Assembly: GCF_030811685.1 (NCBI RefSeq)
Contig: NZ_JAUSRF010000012.1
Location: forward strand, 1 to 64,000
Direction: 5' to 3'
Length of the DNA: 64,000 bases
Source of the DNA: Neorhizobium huautlense
GTDB taxonomy: Bacteria; Pseudomonadota; Alphaproteobacteria; Rhizobiales; Rhizobiaceae
In this document: positions 25,210 to 33,243 of the stretch, one piece after another
How positions within the stretch are numbered: the stretch's first letter is position 1
How the letters are laid out: each line of letters begins with the position of its first letter
Notes under the pieces: generated by a model
The model's input: only the letters and a program-made list of their open reading frames with translations
Told to the model about the DNA's origin: nothing
Database searches by the model: none
Made by a program: the position numbers and the translations under genes

Positions 25210-26034
25210 ATGCGCCTTTTGTTTCTCGGTGACATGGTGGGCAAAACCGGACGCACGACCGTCTGGGACAAGCTGCCGGGCCTCGTCTCCGACCTGAAGC
25301 TCGATTTCGTCATCGTCAACGGCGAAAACGCCGCCGGCGGTTTCGGTATCACCGAAGACATCTTTCTGGAAACCATCAATGCCGGCGCCGATGTGGTGAC
25401 GACGGGCAACCATGTCTGGGACCAGAAGGAAGCCGTCAGCTTTTCCGGCCGCCACGACCAGTTCTTGCGCCCGGCGAATTACCCGGCCGGTACGCCCGGC
25501 AAGGGTTCGGGTGTGTTTTACGCCCGCAACGGCGCGCGTGTTCTCGTCGCCAACATCATGGGCCGCGTGTTCATGCACCCGGAACTCGACGATCCCTTCA
25601 AATCGGCAGAGGCAATCCTCGAGGCCGCGCCGTTGAAGGATCAGGTCGACGTCATCGTGTTCGATTTCCATGCGGAAGCCACCAGCGAAAAGCAGTGCTT
25701 TGGTCATTTCGTCGATGGTCGCGCCTCCTTCGTTGTCGGTACGCACACGCATGTGCCGACTGCCGACTATCAGATCCTCAACGGCGGAACGGCCTATATG
25801 TCGGATGCCGGCATGTGCGGCGATTACGATTCGTCGCTGGGCATGGAAAAGGAAGAACCGCTCAACCGCTTCATCTCGAAAATGCCGAAAGGCCGTTTCG
25901 AGGCGGCCTCCGGCCCGGCCACGCTCTGCGGCGTCGGCGTCGAGATTTCCGATGCAACGGGTCTGGCGGAAAAGATCGAGCCGCTACGGATCGGACCGCG
26001 GCTGGCGGAGAATATTCCGAGCTTCTGGCGGTAA
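25210..26034 (+). CDS. YmdB-family metallophosphoesterase
   Basis: A 274-residue protein of the TIGR00282/YmdB family, calcineurin-like di-metal phosphodiesterases acting on 2',3'-cyclic nucleotides. Metal-binding motifs are visible: LFLGDMVGKTGR (Asp8), FVIVNGENAAGG, TTGNHVWDQKE, VIVFDFHAEATSEK and VVGTHTHVPTAD. Full length. In many alphaproteobacteria it lies between the cyclo-ligase gene and yebC, as here. In Bacillus YmdB affects biofilm formation and motility; the role in rhizobia is not established. Confidence 0.93.
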   Translation: MRLLFLGDMVGKTGRTTVWDKLPGLVSDLKLDFVIVNGENAAGGFGITEDIFLETINAGADVVTTGNHVWDQKEAVSFSGRHDQFLRPANYPAGTPGKGSGVFYARNGARVLVANIMGRVFMHPELDDPFKSAEAILEAAPLKDQVDVIVFDFHAEATSEKQCFGHFVDGRASFVVGTHTHVPTADYQILNGGTAYMSDAGMCGDYDSSLGMEKEEPLNRFISKMPKGRFEAASGPATLCGVGVEISDATGLAEKIEPLRIGPRLAENIPSFWR

Positions 26035-26171
26035 GGGTTCGCCGGCGTCTGACTGCAATGACTAAAACGTGACGATCGCCCTGTCATAACCGGCTGGACC
26101 GGCCGTCACGCTTCCAGCATCTTTCCTGCATGGACAGCCGCGCAATGCGGCAGAACCGAGCGGGGAGTGGC

Positions 26172-27056
26172 ATGATGCTGCGGACTGTCGCATTCGTTCT
26201 TTCCATGGCGGTCACGGCTGCCGCAAACCCGGCATTGGCGCAATCGCCGATCCAGCCGCGCGGCGGCGGCGATGGCCTTCCGGTCAGCCAGTGCCAGGCG
26301 ATCGCTCAAGCGGTGCCGCGTGCGACCTACGCCAATTTTACCCCATCCACGCCTCTGCCGATCTTGAAGGCACAGGCCGGCAAGGGCCTGGCGATGGCGG
26401 ACAAGGAACAGGTGAAAATCACCTTTGTCGGCCATTCCACCTATTTTATCGAAACGCCCGGCGGCATCGGCATCGCCACGGATTACAGCGGCGTGCACCA
26501 ACCCTATCGCCTGCCGGACGTGATCACCATGAACCGGGCGCATTCCACCCATTACACATTGACGCCCGATCCCGGCATAGAGACCGTTCTGCCGGGTTGG
26601 AGCGATGTGCCCGGTGAAAAGGCACAGCACAATGTCATGGTCGGCGATGCCTATATCCGTAATGTCGTTTCCGATATCCGCAACTGGGGCGGCGGCATCG
26701 AGGAAAACGGCAATTCCATCTTCATCTTCGAAGTGGCGGGTCTGTGTATCGGCCATCTCGGCCATCTGCATTTCGAATTGAACGAACAGCAATATACGGA
26801 GATCGGCCGGCTCGACGTGCTGATGGTGCCGGTGGATGGCGGACTGACCATGGGAGGCGACAGCATGAGCCGGGTGGTGCAGCGGCTGCGCTCATCGCTG
26901 ATTCTGCCCATGCACCGGTTCGGGCCGCCGCTTGATGCGTTTCTCGCCATGTTCGATACGAAATTCGACATCGCTTATGCAAAGGATGACGTGATTTCGG
27001 TGTCGATGCGCAGCCTGCCGAAGAAGTCGACGATTTTGGTGCCGAAGGGGCTGTGA
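26172..27056 (+). CDS. Periplasmic MBL-fold metallo-hydrolase
   Basis: A 294-residue exported protein. The ATG at 26172 follows a GGGGAG ribosome site and starts a clear signal peptide (LRTVAFVLSMAVTAAANPALA, cleavage before QSP). The mature part is a UPF0173/UlaG-like metallo-beta-lactamase fold with FVGHSTYFIETPGGIGI, a histidine in NRAHSTHYT, CIGHLGHLHFELN and VPVDGGLTMGG. The canonical HxHxDH motif is altered (NRAHSTHYT), so the metal site may differ from typical members. The upstream ATG at 26130 would add 14 residues ahead of the signal peptide and has a poorer ribosome site. Substrate unknown. Confidence 0.85.
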   Translation: MMLRTVAFVLSMAVTAAANPALAQSPIQPRGGGDGLPVSQCQAIAQAVPRATYANFTPSTPLPILKAQAGKGLAMADKEQVKITFVGHSTYFIETPGGIGIATDYSGVHQPYRLPDVITMNRAHSTHYTLTPDPGIETVLPGWSDVPGEKAQHNVMVGDAYIRNVVSDIRNWGGGIEENGNSIFIFEVAGLCIGHLGHLHFELNEQQYTEIGRLDVLMVPVDGGLTMGGDSMSRVVQRLRSSLILPMHRFGPPLDAFLAMFDTKFDIAYAKDDVISVSMRSLPKKSTILVPKGL

Positions 27057-27090
27057 GAAGAGGGCTGGCGGCGTCCTCTACTCTCTCCGC

Positions 27091-27173
27091 CGTCATCCTC
27101 GGCCTTGTGCCGAGGATCTGCTGAGCTTCATTATCGGCGTGGTTAGATCCTTGGGACAAGCCCAAGGATGACG
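27091..27173. repeat. Intergenic palindromic repeat, copy A
   Basis: Two hairpins facing each other: CGTCATCCTCGGcctTGTGCCGAGGAT on the left, and TAGATCCTTGGG-ACAAG-CCCAAGGATGACG on the right, joined by GGCGTGG. Same design as copies B, C and D. Resembles rhizobial REP/RIME-like elements. Confidence 0.85.
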
Positions 27174-27202
27174 GATGTGAGGCCATTTTCCCGTCTTAAG
27201 GC

Positions 27203-27234
27203 AAAAAAAAAGCCGCGAACTCCCGTTCGCAGCT
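27203..27234 (-). terminator. Terminator of the stress-protein gene at 27265
   Basis: On the minus strand GCTGCGAAC-GGGA-GTTCGCGGC forms a stem followed by nine T residues. Confidence 0.88.
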
Positions 27235-27264
27235 TCCGTTTTCGCTCTCACCAAAACCTGCGGC

Positions 27265-27768
27265 TTACGCAAACGCCAGATGCTGCTTCACGCCCACTTC
27301 CGGCATTTTTTCGTCCGAATAATTCGCCTTGGCGATTTCCCAGCCGAATTTCAGCTTGCTGTCGGTGGAGGCCCAGATGTCGGCGTCATCCACATGCATG
27401 GCAATCATCGTCAGTTTCGGATCGGCCTTGCCGTCTTCATACCAGGCAGCGGTAACGCTGCTCCAGTATTCATCGATCTTTGCCGGGTCGTGGCGAAGCT
27501 CCAGCGTGCCGCCGAGGCTCGCATGATAATCGTGGTTCTTGCCGACCACGCAGAAATGGCCGCGCGTGCCGGGCTTGATCGATTGCGCCAGATCCGTATC
27601 GGTCTTGGTGAAGAACCAGATCGTGTTGGTTTTCGGGTCGGGATGCGGCGCCATCGGCTGCATGTGGCCATACGCACCCTCGATGCCGAGCATGCCGGCA
27701 TGGATTTCGGCGATCTCGTCCCAGAGCTGGCGGGCGGGGGCTTCGCGTGCTTCGGTCAGGCTTGCCAT
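27265..27768 (-). CDS. Pyridoxamine 5'-phosphate oxidase-like general stress protein
   Basis: A 167-residue split-barrel flavin-binding protein of the general stress protein 26 type. The barrel core includes NTIWFFTKTDTDLA, GTRGHFCVVGKNHDYHASLG and KLTMIAMHVDDADIW. The ATG at 27768 has an AGGAG ribosome site; the frame continues upstream without family similarity. These proteins bind FMN or FAD and protect against stress, with substrates mostly unknown. Single-gene unit with its own terminator, divergent from yebC. Confidence 0.88.
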   Translation of the reverse strand: MASLTEAREAPARQLWDEIAEIHAGMLGIEGAYGHMQPMAPHPDPKTNTIWFFTKTDTDLAQSIKPGTRGHFCVVGKNHDYHASLGGTLELRHDPAKIDEYWSSVTAAWYEDGKADPKLTMIAMHVDDADIWASTDSKLKFGWEIAKANYSDEKMPEVGVKQHLAFA

Positions 27769-27949
27769 CGGTATTCTCCTCTTGGTCGGGATCATTTTTC
27801 GGTTCGCAGCCAAAAACGACGTTGGCGGCGGCTTTGTTCCTCGAAAAAGGCCGGGAAAGGCGACGGGCCGTGCCGATCCAGCCCCCTTGAACAGCAGCGC
27901 CATCGAAACTATAAGGCGGCCATTCCATTACAAATGATGCAGGGGTGCC

Positions 27950-28696
27950 ATGGCTGGCCATTCACAGTTCAAGAACATCATGCACCGCAAGGGCAAGCAG
28001 GACGGTATCCGTTCCAAGATGTTCTCCAAGCTCGCGCGCGAAATCACGGTTGCCGCAAAGACGGGTCTGCCCGACCCGGCCATGAACGCGGCACTTCGTC
28101 TGGCAGTGCAGAACGCCAAGGCGCAGTCCATGCCGAAGGACAATATCGACCGCGCCATCAAGAAGGCATCGGGCGCCGATGCCGAGACCTATGACGCGAT
28201 CCGTTACGAAGGTTACGGCCCGGGCGGCACGGCTGTTATCGTCGAAGCGCTGACCGACAACCGCAACCGTACCGCATCGAGCGTGCGCTCGACCTTTTCC
28301 AAGGCCGGCGGCGCACTCGGCGAAACCGGTTCGGTGTCTTTCTCCTTCGATCACGTCGGCGAAATCACCTACAAGGCTTCTGTCGGCGATGCGGACAAGG
28401 TCATGGAAGCGGCGATCGAAGCCGGCGCCGATGACGTTGTTTCGGACGAAGATGGCCACACGATCTATTGCGGTTTCGAGGACATGAACGAAGTGTCCAA
28501 GGCGCTGGAAGGCGTGCTCGGCGAAGCCGAAACCATCAAGGCGATCTGGAAAGCCCAGAACACGATCGAAGTCGACGAAGACAAGGCGCGTTCGATCATG
28601 AAACTGATCGAGACGCTGGAAGACGACGATGACGTGCAGAGCGTCTATTCCAACTTCGAAGTTTCCGACGAAGTCATGGCCAAGCTTTCGGCCTGA
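27950..28696 (+). CDS. yebC: YebC/PmpR-family protein
   Basis: A 248-residue member of the YebC/TACO1 family, with the invariant start [17 protein letters not shown] and the motif [19 protein letters not shown]. Once annotated as transcription factors, members have been linked to translation of difficult sequences such as polyproline as well as to DNA binding. Full length. In alphaproteobacteria yebC often precedes ruvC; here it is transcribed toward the ruv operon, separated from it by a repeat copy and a shared terminator. Confidence 0.96.
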   Translation: MAGHSQFKNIMHRKGKQDGIRSKMFSKLAREITVAAKTGLPDPAMNAALRLAVQNAKAQSMPKDNIDRAIKKASGADAETYDAIRYEGYGPGGTAVIVEALTDNRNRTASSVRSTFSKAGGALGETGSVSFSFDHVGEITYKASVGDADKVMEAAIEAGADDVVSDEDGHTIYCGFEDMNEVSKALEGVLGEAETIKAIWKAQNTIEVDEDKARSIMKLIETLEDDDDVQSVYSNFEVSDEVMAKLSA

Positions 28697-28743
28697 TTTG
28701 TCTGAACGTTCAAGCGATTGTTGGAGATCCGAAAGCTCTCGGT

Positions 28744-28829
28744 CGTCATCCTCGGGCTTGTCCCGAGGATCTGCAAAAGCCGGATATGATCGACGTGGTT
28801 AGATCCTCGGCACAAGGCCGAGGATGACG
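28744..28829. repeat. Intergenic palindromic repeat, copy B
   Basis: CGTCATCCTCGGGCTTGTCC begins the left hairpin and CCGAGGATGACG ends the right one, with TAGATCCTCGG in between. Design as in copy A. Confidence 0.87.
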
Positions 28830-28864
28830 AAATCAATGGTCTCCGGACTTGTCACCATATGTGT

Positions 28865-28890
28865 AAAACGGGGCCCTTCGGCCCCGTTTT
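28865..28890. terminator. Bidirectional terminator between yebC and the Nudix gene
   Basis: AAAACGGGGC and GCCCCGTTTT pair around CCTTCG, giving A/T tails on both sides. It serves the convergent yebC and ruv/Nudix transcripts. Confidence 0.85.
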
Positions 28891-28895
28891 ACGTC

Positions 28896-29417
28896 TCAGG
28901 CCTTTACATCCAGATCGCCATCCCGCCAGACGACATGGCGTGGTGATGTCGGCAGGGTCTCGATTTCGTCAGCGATAAAATAGGGCGGGATATCCAGTGC
29001 CTTCAGGCTTTCGGTGGTGGCTTTCACCCATTTGAATTCGAGTTCATGCGTATCGATGACTCGGTGGACGATATCGCCTGGATGGAAAGGAAAGCTCTCC
29101 GGCAGGTCCATGCGGTAATAGAAGCCGAGTTCGTGCCAGTCCTTTTCCTCGTAATGGAAAAAGTTTTCCACGACCCAGAGCAGCGGGCCGATTTGCGCGG
29201 TGACGCCGAGTTCCTCGACCATTTCGCGGGCAAGGGTTTCCTCTGAGGTTTCGCCCATTTCGGCGCGGCCGCCCGGAAAGGTCCAAAACGTTTCGTGCAC
29301 GGCGCGGTGCACCAGAACATGGCCGTTTCGAAACGCCAGCCCGGCGATGCGCATCTGGAACAGACGGCCGGGCTTGAATTTTTTTCGGATGCGCAGGTCT
29401 TGGCTTTTCCTACTCAT
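28896..29417 (-). CDS. Nudix hydrolase at the end of the ruv operon
   Basis: A 173-residue Nudix-fold pyrophosphohydrolase. The catalytic box is perfect (G-x5-E-x7-REUxEExGU, read as [20 protein letters not shown] followed by ELGV). Substrate cannot be deduced; nucleotide or dinucleotide polyphosphates are usual. The ATG at 29417 overlaps the ruvB stop by eight bases, so it is the last gene of the ruv operon and translationally linked. A TTG two codons earlier is possible. Association of a housecleaning hydrolase with ruvB may reflect operon convenience rather than shared function. Confidence 0.9.
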   Translation of the reverse strand: MSRKSQDLRIRKKFKPGRLFQMRIAGLAFRNGHVLVHRAVHETFWTFPGGRAEMGETSEETLAREMVEELGVTAQIGPLLWVVENFFHYEEKDWHELGFYYRMDLPESFPFHPGDIVHRVIDTHELEFKWVKATTESLKALDIPPYFIADEIETLPTSPRHVVWRDGDLDVKA

Positions 29418-30450
29418 CTTCAAGGCTCATGCGAAACTGCGCCGCTTCCATTTCCTTCGGCGGTTGCAGGCCCAGATGTTTCCAGGCATTGGCGGTCAGC
29501 ACGCGGCCGCGCGGGGTGCGCTGGATAAACCCCTGCTGGATCATGTAGGGCTCGATAATGTCCTCGATCGCATCGCGCGGTTCCGACAGGCCGGCGGCGA
29601 TGGTCTCGATGCCGACGGGGCCGCCGGCAAAGTTGACCGCGATCATGTTGAGATAGCGTTTGTCGAGCTGGTCGAAGCCGGCGTGGTCGACATTGAGGCG
29701 CACCAGTGCCTCATCAGCGATTTCCTTGGTCACCGCTTCCGCACGTGCCACCTCGGCAAAGTCGCGCACACGGCGCAGCAGGCGGCCGGCGATGCGCGGC
29801 GTGCCACGCGCACGGCGGGCGATTTCGCGGGCGCCGTCATCGGTCATGTTGAGGCCCATCAGCCGGGCGCCACGGCGCACGATGCCTTCCAGCTCTTCGA
29901 CCGTATAAAAGGACAACCGCACCGGAATGCCGAAACGGTCGCGCAGCGGCGTGGTCAAGAGGCCGATACGGGTGGTGGCGGCGACCAGCGTGAATTTCGA
30001 CAGGTCGATCTTCACCGAACGCGCCGCCGGGCCTTCGCCGATGATGAGGTCGAGCTGAAAATCCTCCATGGCCGGATAGAGGATTTCCTCGACGGCCGGA
30101 TTGAGGCGGTGGATTTCGTCGATGAAGAGGACGTCGCGCTCTTCGAGATTGGTCAGAAGGGCCGCCAGATCACCCGCCTTGGCAATGACGGGGCCGGACG
30201 TGGAGCGGAAATTGACGCCGAGTTCCTTGGCCATGATCTGCGCCAGCGTCGTTTTGCCGAGACCCGGCGGGCCGACGAACAGGACGTGATCCAGCGCCTC
30301 GCCACGGTTTTTCGCCGCTTCGATAAAGATCTTCAGGTTGGCGCGGGCTTCCGCCTGTCCGGTGAATTCGTCCAGCGACTGCGGGCGCAATGCGGTATCG
30401 AGGTCTTCGCCCCGCTTTTCCGGCGAGATGAGGCGGGTGTCATCGGTCAT
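29410..30450 (-). CDS. ruvB: Holliday junction helicase motor RuvB
   Basis: A 346-residue AAA+ ATPase that forms hexamers on DNA and drives branch migration with RuvA. Walker [13 protein letters not shown], Walker [11 protein letters not shown], sensor 1 LVAATTRIG and the C-terminal winged helix ([20 protein letters not shown]) are intact. Its ATG lies inside the stop codon of the vapC at 30447 (ATGA), not next to ruvA, so its translation is predicted to depend on ribosomes finishing the toxin gene. Downstream it overlaps the Nudix gene. Confidence 0.98.
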   Translation of the reverse strand: MTDDTRLISPEKRGEDLDTALRPQSLDEFTGQAEARANLKIFIEAAKNRGEALDHVLFVGPPGLGKTTLAQIMAKELGVNFRSTSGPVIAKAGDLAALLTNLEERDVLFIDEIHRLNPAVEEILYPAMEDFQLDLIIGEGPAARSVKIDLSKFTLVAATTRIGLLTTPLRDRFGIPVRLSFYTVEELEGIVRRGARLMGLNMTDDGAREIARRARGTPRIAGRLLRRVRDFAEVARAEAVTKEIADEALVRLNVDHAGFDQLDKRYLNMIAVNFAGGPVGIETIAAGLSEPRDAIEDIIEPYMIQQGFIQRTPRGRVLTANAWKHLGLQPPKEMEAAQFRMSLEDE

Positions 30451-30851
30451 GCGAGCAGTTCCATTCCGGGCACGCGATTGGCGGCCTTTTGGTCGAAGGT
30501 TTTGATCGATACACAGCCTGCATCGAGTGAGCGGGCCGCGATGAGCGCGTCGGCGAAATCGGCTCGCTCCGTGGTCGCCAACCGCAATGCTTTCACGACA
30601 AGGTCATGGTGCTCGATCACCAAACCGCGGGTTTGCAGCAATTTTCCAATGGCTGCCGTGGAAGCCTGCCTGGAGAAACCGAGCCGTGAACGCAGCGCCC
30701 AATCGAGTTCGACAATGCCGACAAGCGTCAGGTAAGCGGTGTAATCAACACCGAGCCCCTCTGCAAACCGCAAGGCCGTGCGCCTTTGCGCCGGATCGTC
30801 ATTCGTCAGCAAGCGGATGACGACGTTGGTATCGAGACCGAGCATGTTCAT
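30447..30851 (-). CDS. vapC: VapC-type PIN toxin between ruvA and ruvB
   Basis: A 134-residue PIN-domain protein: [20 protein letters not shown] at the N-terminus, [15 protein letters not shown] near residue 47, [16 protein letters not shown] and [10 protein letters not shown] near the end, covering the acidic metal site of these endoribonucleases. It belongs to a different PIN subgroup from the other two VapCs here. Its start overlaps the vapB stop (ATGA) and its stop overlaps the ruvB start (ATGA), so three genes are chained by four-base overlaps. The whole module sits between ruvA and ruvB, which are adjacent in most bacteria. Confidence 0.92.
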   Translation of the reverse strand: MNMLGLDTNVVIRLLTNDDPAQRRTALRFAEGLGVDYTAYLTLVGIVELDWALRSRLGFSRQASTAAIGKLLQTRGLVIEHHDLVVKALRLATTERADFADALIAARSLDAGCVSIKTFDQKAANRVPGMELLA

Positions 30852-31135
30852 GCGGCGACATCGGACTTGTCGTCTGCATCGGTATCAAGAACATTGGCTC
30901 CTGCCGCACTGACCACCGCTTCGTCAATCTCCTCGAGCGTGGCAGGTCCATTCGGCGGGTCGCCCAGAAGACCAGCGAGATCCTTGAAGTCGATATTCTT
31001 CGGCGTGAGGATAACTTCTCCATCCACGACGCTGTAAATCAGTTGATCGCCGGCCCGCAGGTCGAGCGCTTCCCGCATCTCTTTTGGAATGGTCACCTGG
31101 CCCTTGGCCGACAATGTCGCTTCCCACACCTTCAT
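30848..31135 (-). CDS. vapB: VapB-type AbrB antitoxin between ruvA and ruvB
   Basis: A 95-residue antitoxin with an N-terminal AbrB/SpoVT domain (ATLSAKGQVTIPKEMREALD) and an acidic C-terminal tail ([12 protein letters not shown]). The start at 31135 begins that domain; the frame upstream overlaps ruvA and is a shadow. It is 65 bp downstream of ruvA. The gap holds an imperfect palindrome (CTGTATTC/GAATAACAG, 31152-31172) that could be its operator, and TCCGACA/TGTCGGA nearer ruvA. The half-sites differ from those of the other two vapBC modules. Confidence 0.9.
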   Translation of the reverse strand: MKVWEATLSAKGQVTIPKEMREALDLRAGDQLIYSVVDGEVILTPKNIDFKDLAGLLGDPPNGPATLEEIDEAVVSAAGANVLDTDADDKSDVAA

Positions 31136-31200
31136 TGGATAACTCCTGCACTGTATTCCGAAGAATAACAGATTTTCCGACAGATGCCTATTTGTCGGAT

Positions 31201-31815
31201 TTACCGCGCCAGTTCCTTCAATCCCAGACGGATCAGTTTTGCGCTGTCTGCCCCTTCGCCCGCCGTCTTCATGGCCGCCGCCACCGCATTGGCCGCCTGA
31301 TCGCGCGAGTAACCGAGATTGGTGAGTGCGGACACCGCATCCGAAACCGGTGCGGAGGCGACACCTTCGCCGAGTTCCTGCTTGAAGCCGATAGTGCCGG
31401 CTGCCTCTCCAGCAAAGGCGGGCGCCTTGTTCTTCAGTTCGGTGACAAGCCGCACCGCCACTTTCGGCCCGACGCCCGGCGCGCGCGAAACCGCCGTCTT
31501 GTCCTGAAGCGCAATGGCGTTGGCGAGTTCCGACGGGGTGAGGGTGGAGAGCACTGCCAGCGCCACCTTGGAGCCGACGCCCTGCACGCTCTGCAAGAGG
31601 TTGAACCATTCGCGTTCCAGCGCCGAGACGAAACCGAACAGTTTCAGCTGGTCTTCGCGCACATAGGTCTCGATGAACAGGATCGCCGCTTCACCGACAT
31701 TCATGCGCGACAGCGTTCGCGACGAGCAGAAGGCTTCGTAACAGACGCCATGCACGTCGATCAGCACATGGTCGTCGCCGATTTCATCGATAGTGCCTTT
31801 GAGCTTGCCGATCAT
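31201..31815 (-). CDS. ruvA: Holliday junction binding protein RuvA
   Basis: A 204-residue protein that tetramerises on four-way junctions and loads RuvB. The N-terminal OB domain ([20 protein letters not shown]), two helix-hairpin-helix motifs ([36 protein letters not shown]) and the C-terminal RuvB-contacting domain ([18 protein letters not shown]) are complete. The ATG at 31815 overlaps the stop of the upstream vapC (ATGA). The frame continues upstream in-register for 71 codons but without family similarity. Confidence 0.97.
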   Translation of the reverse strand: MIGKLKGTIDEIGDDHVLIDVHGVCYEAFCSSRTLSRMNVGEAAILFIETYVREDQLKLFGFVSALEREWFNLLQSVQGVGSKVALAVLSTLTPSELANAIALQDKTAVSRAPGVGPKVAVRLVTELKNKAPAFAGEAAGTIGFKQELGEGVASAPVSDAVSALTNLGYSRDQAANAVAAAMKTAGEGADSAKLIRLGLKELAR

Positions 31816-32243
31816 GTGGCTTGTCCTGAAAGAGGGTGGGTGTCGGGTGCGATGATGGACAGCAATGGAAAATAGGTCCGGTATTTTGAAACATCGCGGC
31901 TGAGCAGGCGATAACCCCTGATCATCGCATGCGCTCCGATATAGAAATCCGGCAGCGGCGAGCGCCGGTCTCCGCCCGATCGTCGATATTGAAGGAAGGC
32001 GTGCCCGGCTGAAAATGCCGCTTCCCAAGGGAGATCCTCACGACGGAAAAGGTTTGTCGCGAGTGCCGCGTCCACCTCTTCACGTGTCGTGTATCCCGCG
32101 GCCATTTCCGCATAGATAAGTGGATTGATAAACAGCGGCCCGGCAGCGCCGGCATTCGCCAACTGCGCCATCGACCATTCGGTAAACGCACTCGGCGTGT
32201 GGAACACGTCGATCAGCACATTTGTGTCCACGAGCGTTGCCAT
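31812..32243 (-). CDS. vapC: VapC-type PIN toxin between ruvC and ruvA
   Basis: A 143-residue PIN-domain ribonuclease with [47 protein letters not shown] and [12 protein letters not shown]. These match the VapC at 7004-7408 block by block, so the two modules probably share an origin. It follows its vapB by four bases. Its stop codon overlaps the ruvA start (ATGA), making ruvA translation dependent on it. Codon use and GC content look like those of the neighbouring core genes. Confidence 0.93.
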   Translation of the reverse strand: MATLVDTNVLIDVFHTPSAFTEWSMAQLANAGAAGPLFINPLIYAEMAAGYTTREEVDAALATNLFRREDLPWEAAFSAGHAFLQYRRSGGDRRSPLPDFYIGAHAMIRGYRLLSRDVSKYRTYFPLLSIIAPDTHPLSGQAT

Positions 32244-32247
32244 CGGC

Positions 32248-32496
32248 TCAGTCCCTCAGCAAGCGATAGAATTCGTCGCCCGTGAGGTCGCCGAGAGACA
32301 TCGTGCCCTGATGACGCCGAAGATGATCCGTCAGTTCGCGAATATGTCGCTCGCGCTCCCCATGAGATGGTTCGACGCGCCGCAGCACTGCCTCGCCATC
32401 GCGCAACTCGAATTCGACCTCGCTTCCAGCCTCGATTCCGAGGTTGGATCGCACGGTCTTCGGGATGGTAACCTGACCTTTTTCCGTAACGCGCAT
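32248..32496 (-). CDS. vapB: VapB-type AbrB antitoxin between ruvC and ruvA
   Basis: An 82-residue antitoxin with the AbrB fold (MRVTEKGQVTIPKTVRSNLG) and a long basic-acidic helix (ERERHIRELTDHLRRHQG) for VapC binding. The GAGAGG ribosome site lies inside the operator palindrome that abuts the start codon, so binding could block translation signals as well as transcription. It is 66 bp downstream of ruvC, and the palindrome suggests a promoter of its own inside the ruv operon. Confidence 0.92.
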   Translation of the reverse strand: MRVTEKGQVTIPKTVRSNLGIEAGSEVEFELRDGEAVLRRVEPSHGERERHIRELTDHLRRHQGTMSLGDLTGDEFYRLLRD

Positions 32497-32497
32497 G

Positions 32498-32518
32498 GTA
32501 ATACCTCTCAGGTATTAC
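32498..32518. promoter_or_regulatory. VapB-type operator inside the ruv operon
   Basis: GTAATACC (32498-32505) and GGTATTAC (32511-32518) are exact inverted repeats five bases apart, directly before vapB. The half-sites are identical to those at 6733-6760; only the spacing differs (5 versus 12). Confidence 0.75.
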
Positions 32519-32562
32519 TTATCGAGCCACGTAGAACAAGTCAAGAACAAACTGCTCGCCGG

Positions 32563-33072
32563 CTACCCCGCCAAAGCCTGCCGCATGCGGTTGCCGCCGC
32601 GATTGTGGGCGTGGCAGATGGCGATGGCCAGCGCATCCGCCGCGTCATTGCCCTTGAATTCCACCTTGGGCATCAGGATCTTCAGCATCATGTGGATCTG
32701 CTTCTTGTCGCCGTGGCCGACGCCGATGACGGATTTTTTCACCGCGTTCGGTGCGTATTCAGCAACCGGCAGTCCGGCGCGGGCGGGCACCAGCATGGCA
32801 ATGCCGCGCGCCTGACCAAGCTTCAGCGTCGCCACCGCATCCTTGTTGACAAAAGTCTGTTCGACGGCGGCTTCGTGCGGCTGATAGCTGTGCACCACTT
32901 CCGCCAAACCGTCATGCAGCTGGCAGAGGCGCGAGGCGAGATCCATGTCGCCATCCGAGGTTACGGTGCCGGACGCCACGAAGCGCAGCGAATTGCCGAG
33001 CGTTTCGATGACGCCCCAGCCGCAGCGGCGAAGCCCCGGATCGATGCCGATGATGCGAATCGTCTGTGTCAT
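32563..33072 (-). CDS. ruvC: Holliday junction resolvase RuvC
   Basis: A 169-residue nuclease that cuts four-way junctions symmetrically. The RNase H-like acidic site is intact: Asp in [15 protein letters not shown], Glu in [11 protein letters not shown], and the C-terminal pair in [16 protein letters not shown]. The ATG at 33072 has AGGA eight to ten bases upstream; a start three codons earlier is possible. It is the first gene of the operon and is separated from ruvA by a vapBC module. Confidence 0.97.
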   Translation of the reverse strand: MTQTIRIIGIDPGLRRCGWGVIETLGNSLRFVASGTVTSDGDMDLASRLCQLHDGLAEVVHSYQPHEAAVEQTFVNKDAVATLKLGQARGIAMLVPARAGLPVAEYAPNAVKKSVIGVGHGDKKQIHMMLKILMPKVEFKGNDAADALAIAICHAHNRGGNRMRQALAG

Positions 33073-33243
33073 GCCGTCCATCCTATCGCGACCGCCGAAA
33101 AGCGGCCAGTGAAATGCGAACAAACCAAAAACATGGAGCCTGTTAACGCCCGGTTAATCCTCTTCCAAAGGCGTTTGAAACTTGGCGCGCATATAAGTCG
33201 TTGCTGAAATAAATCCCGTCAGAACCTGCGGGAGGAGGAGGTC

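Noticed and set aside
27091-28829. CRISPR-like array from repeated palindromes
   Set aside because: Copies are spread over 45 kb, not regularly spaced, and each is itself a double hairpin.
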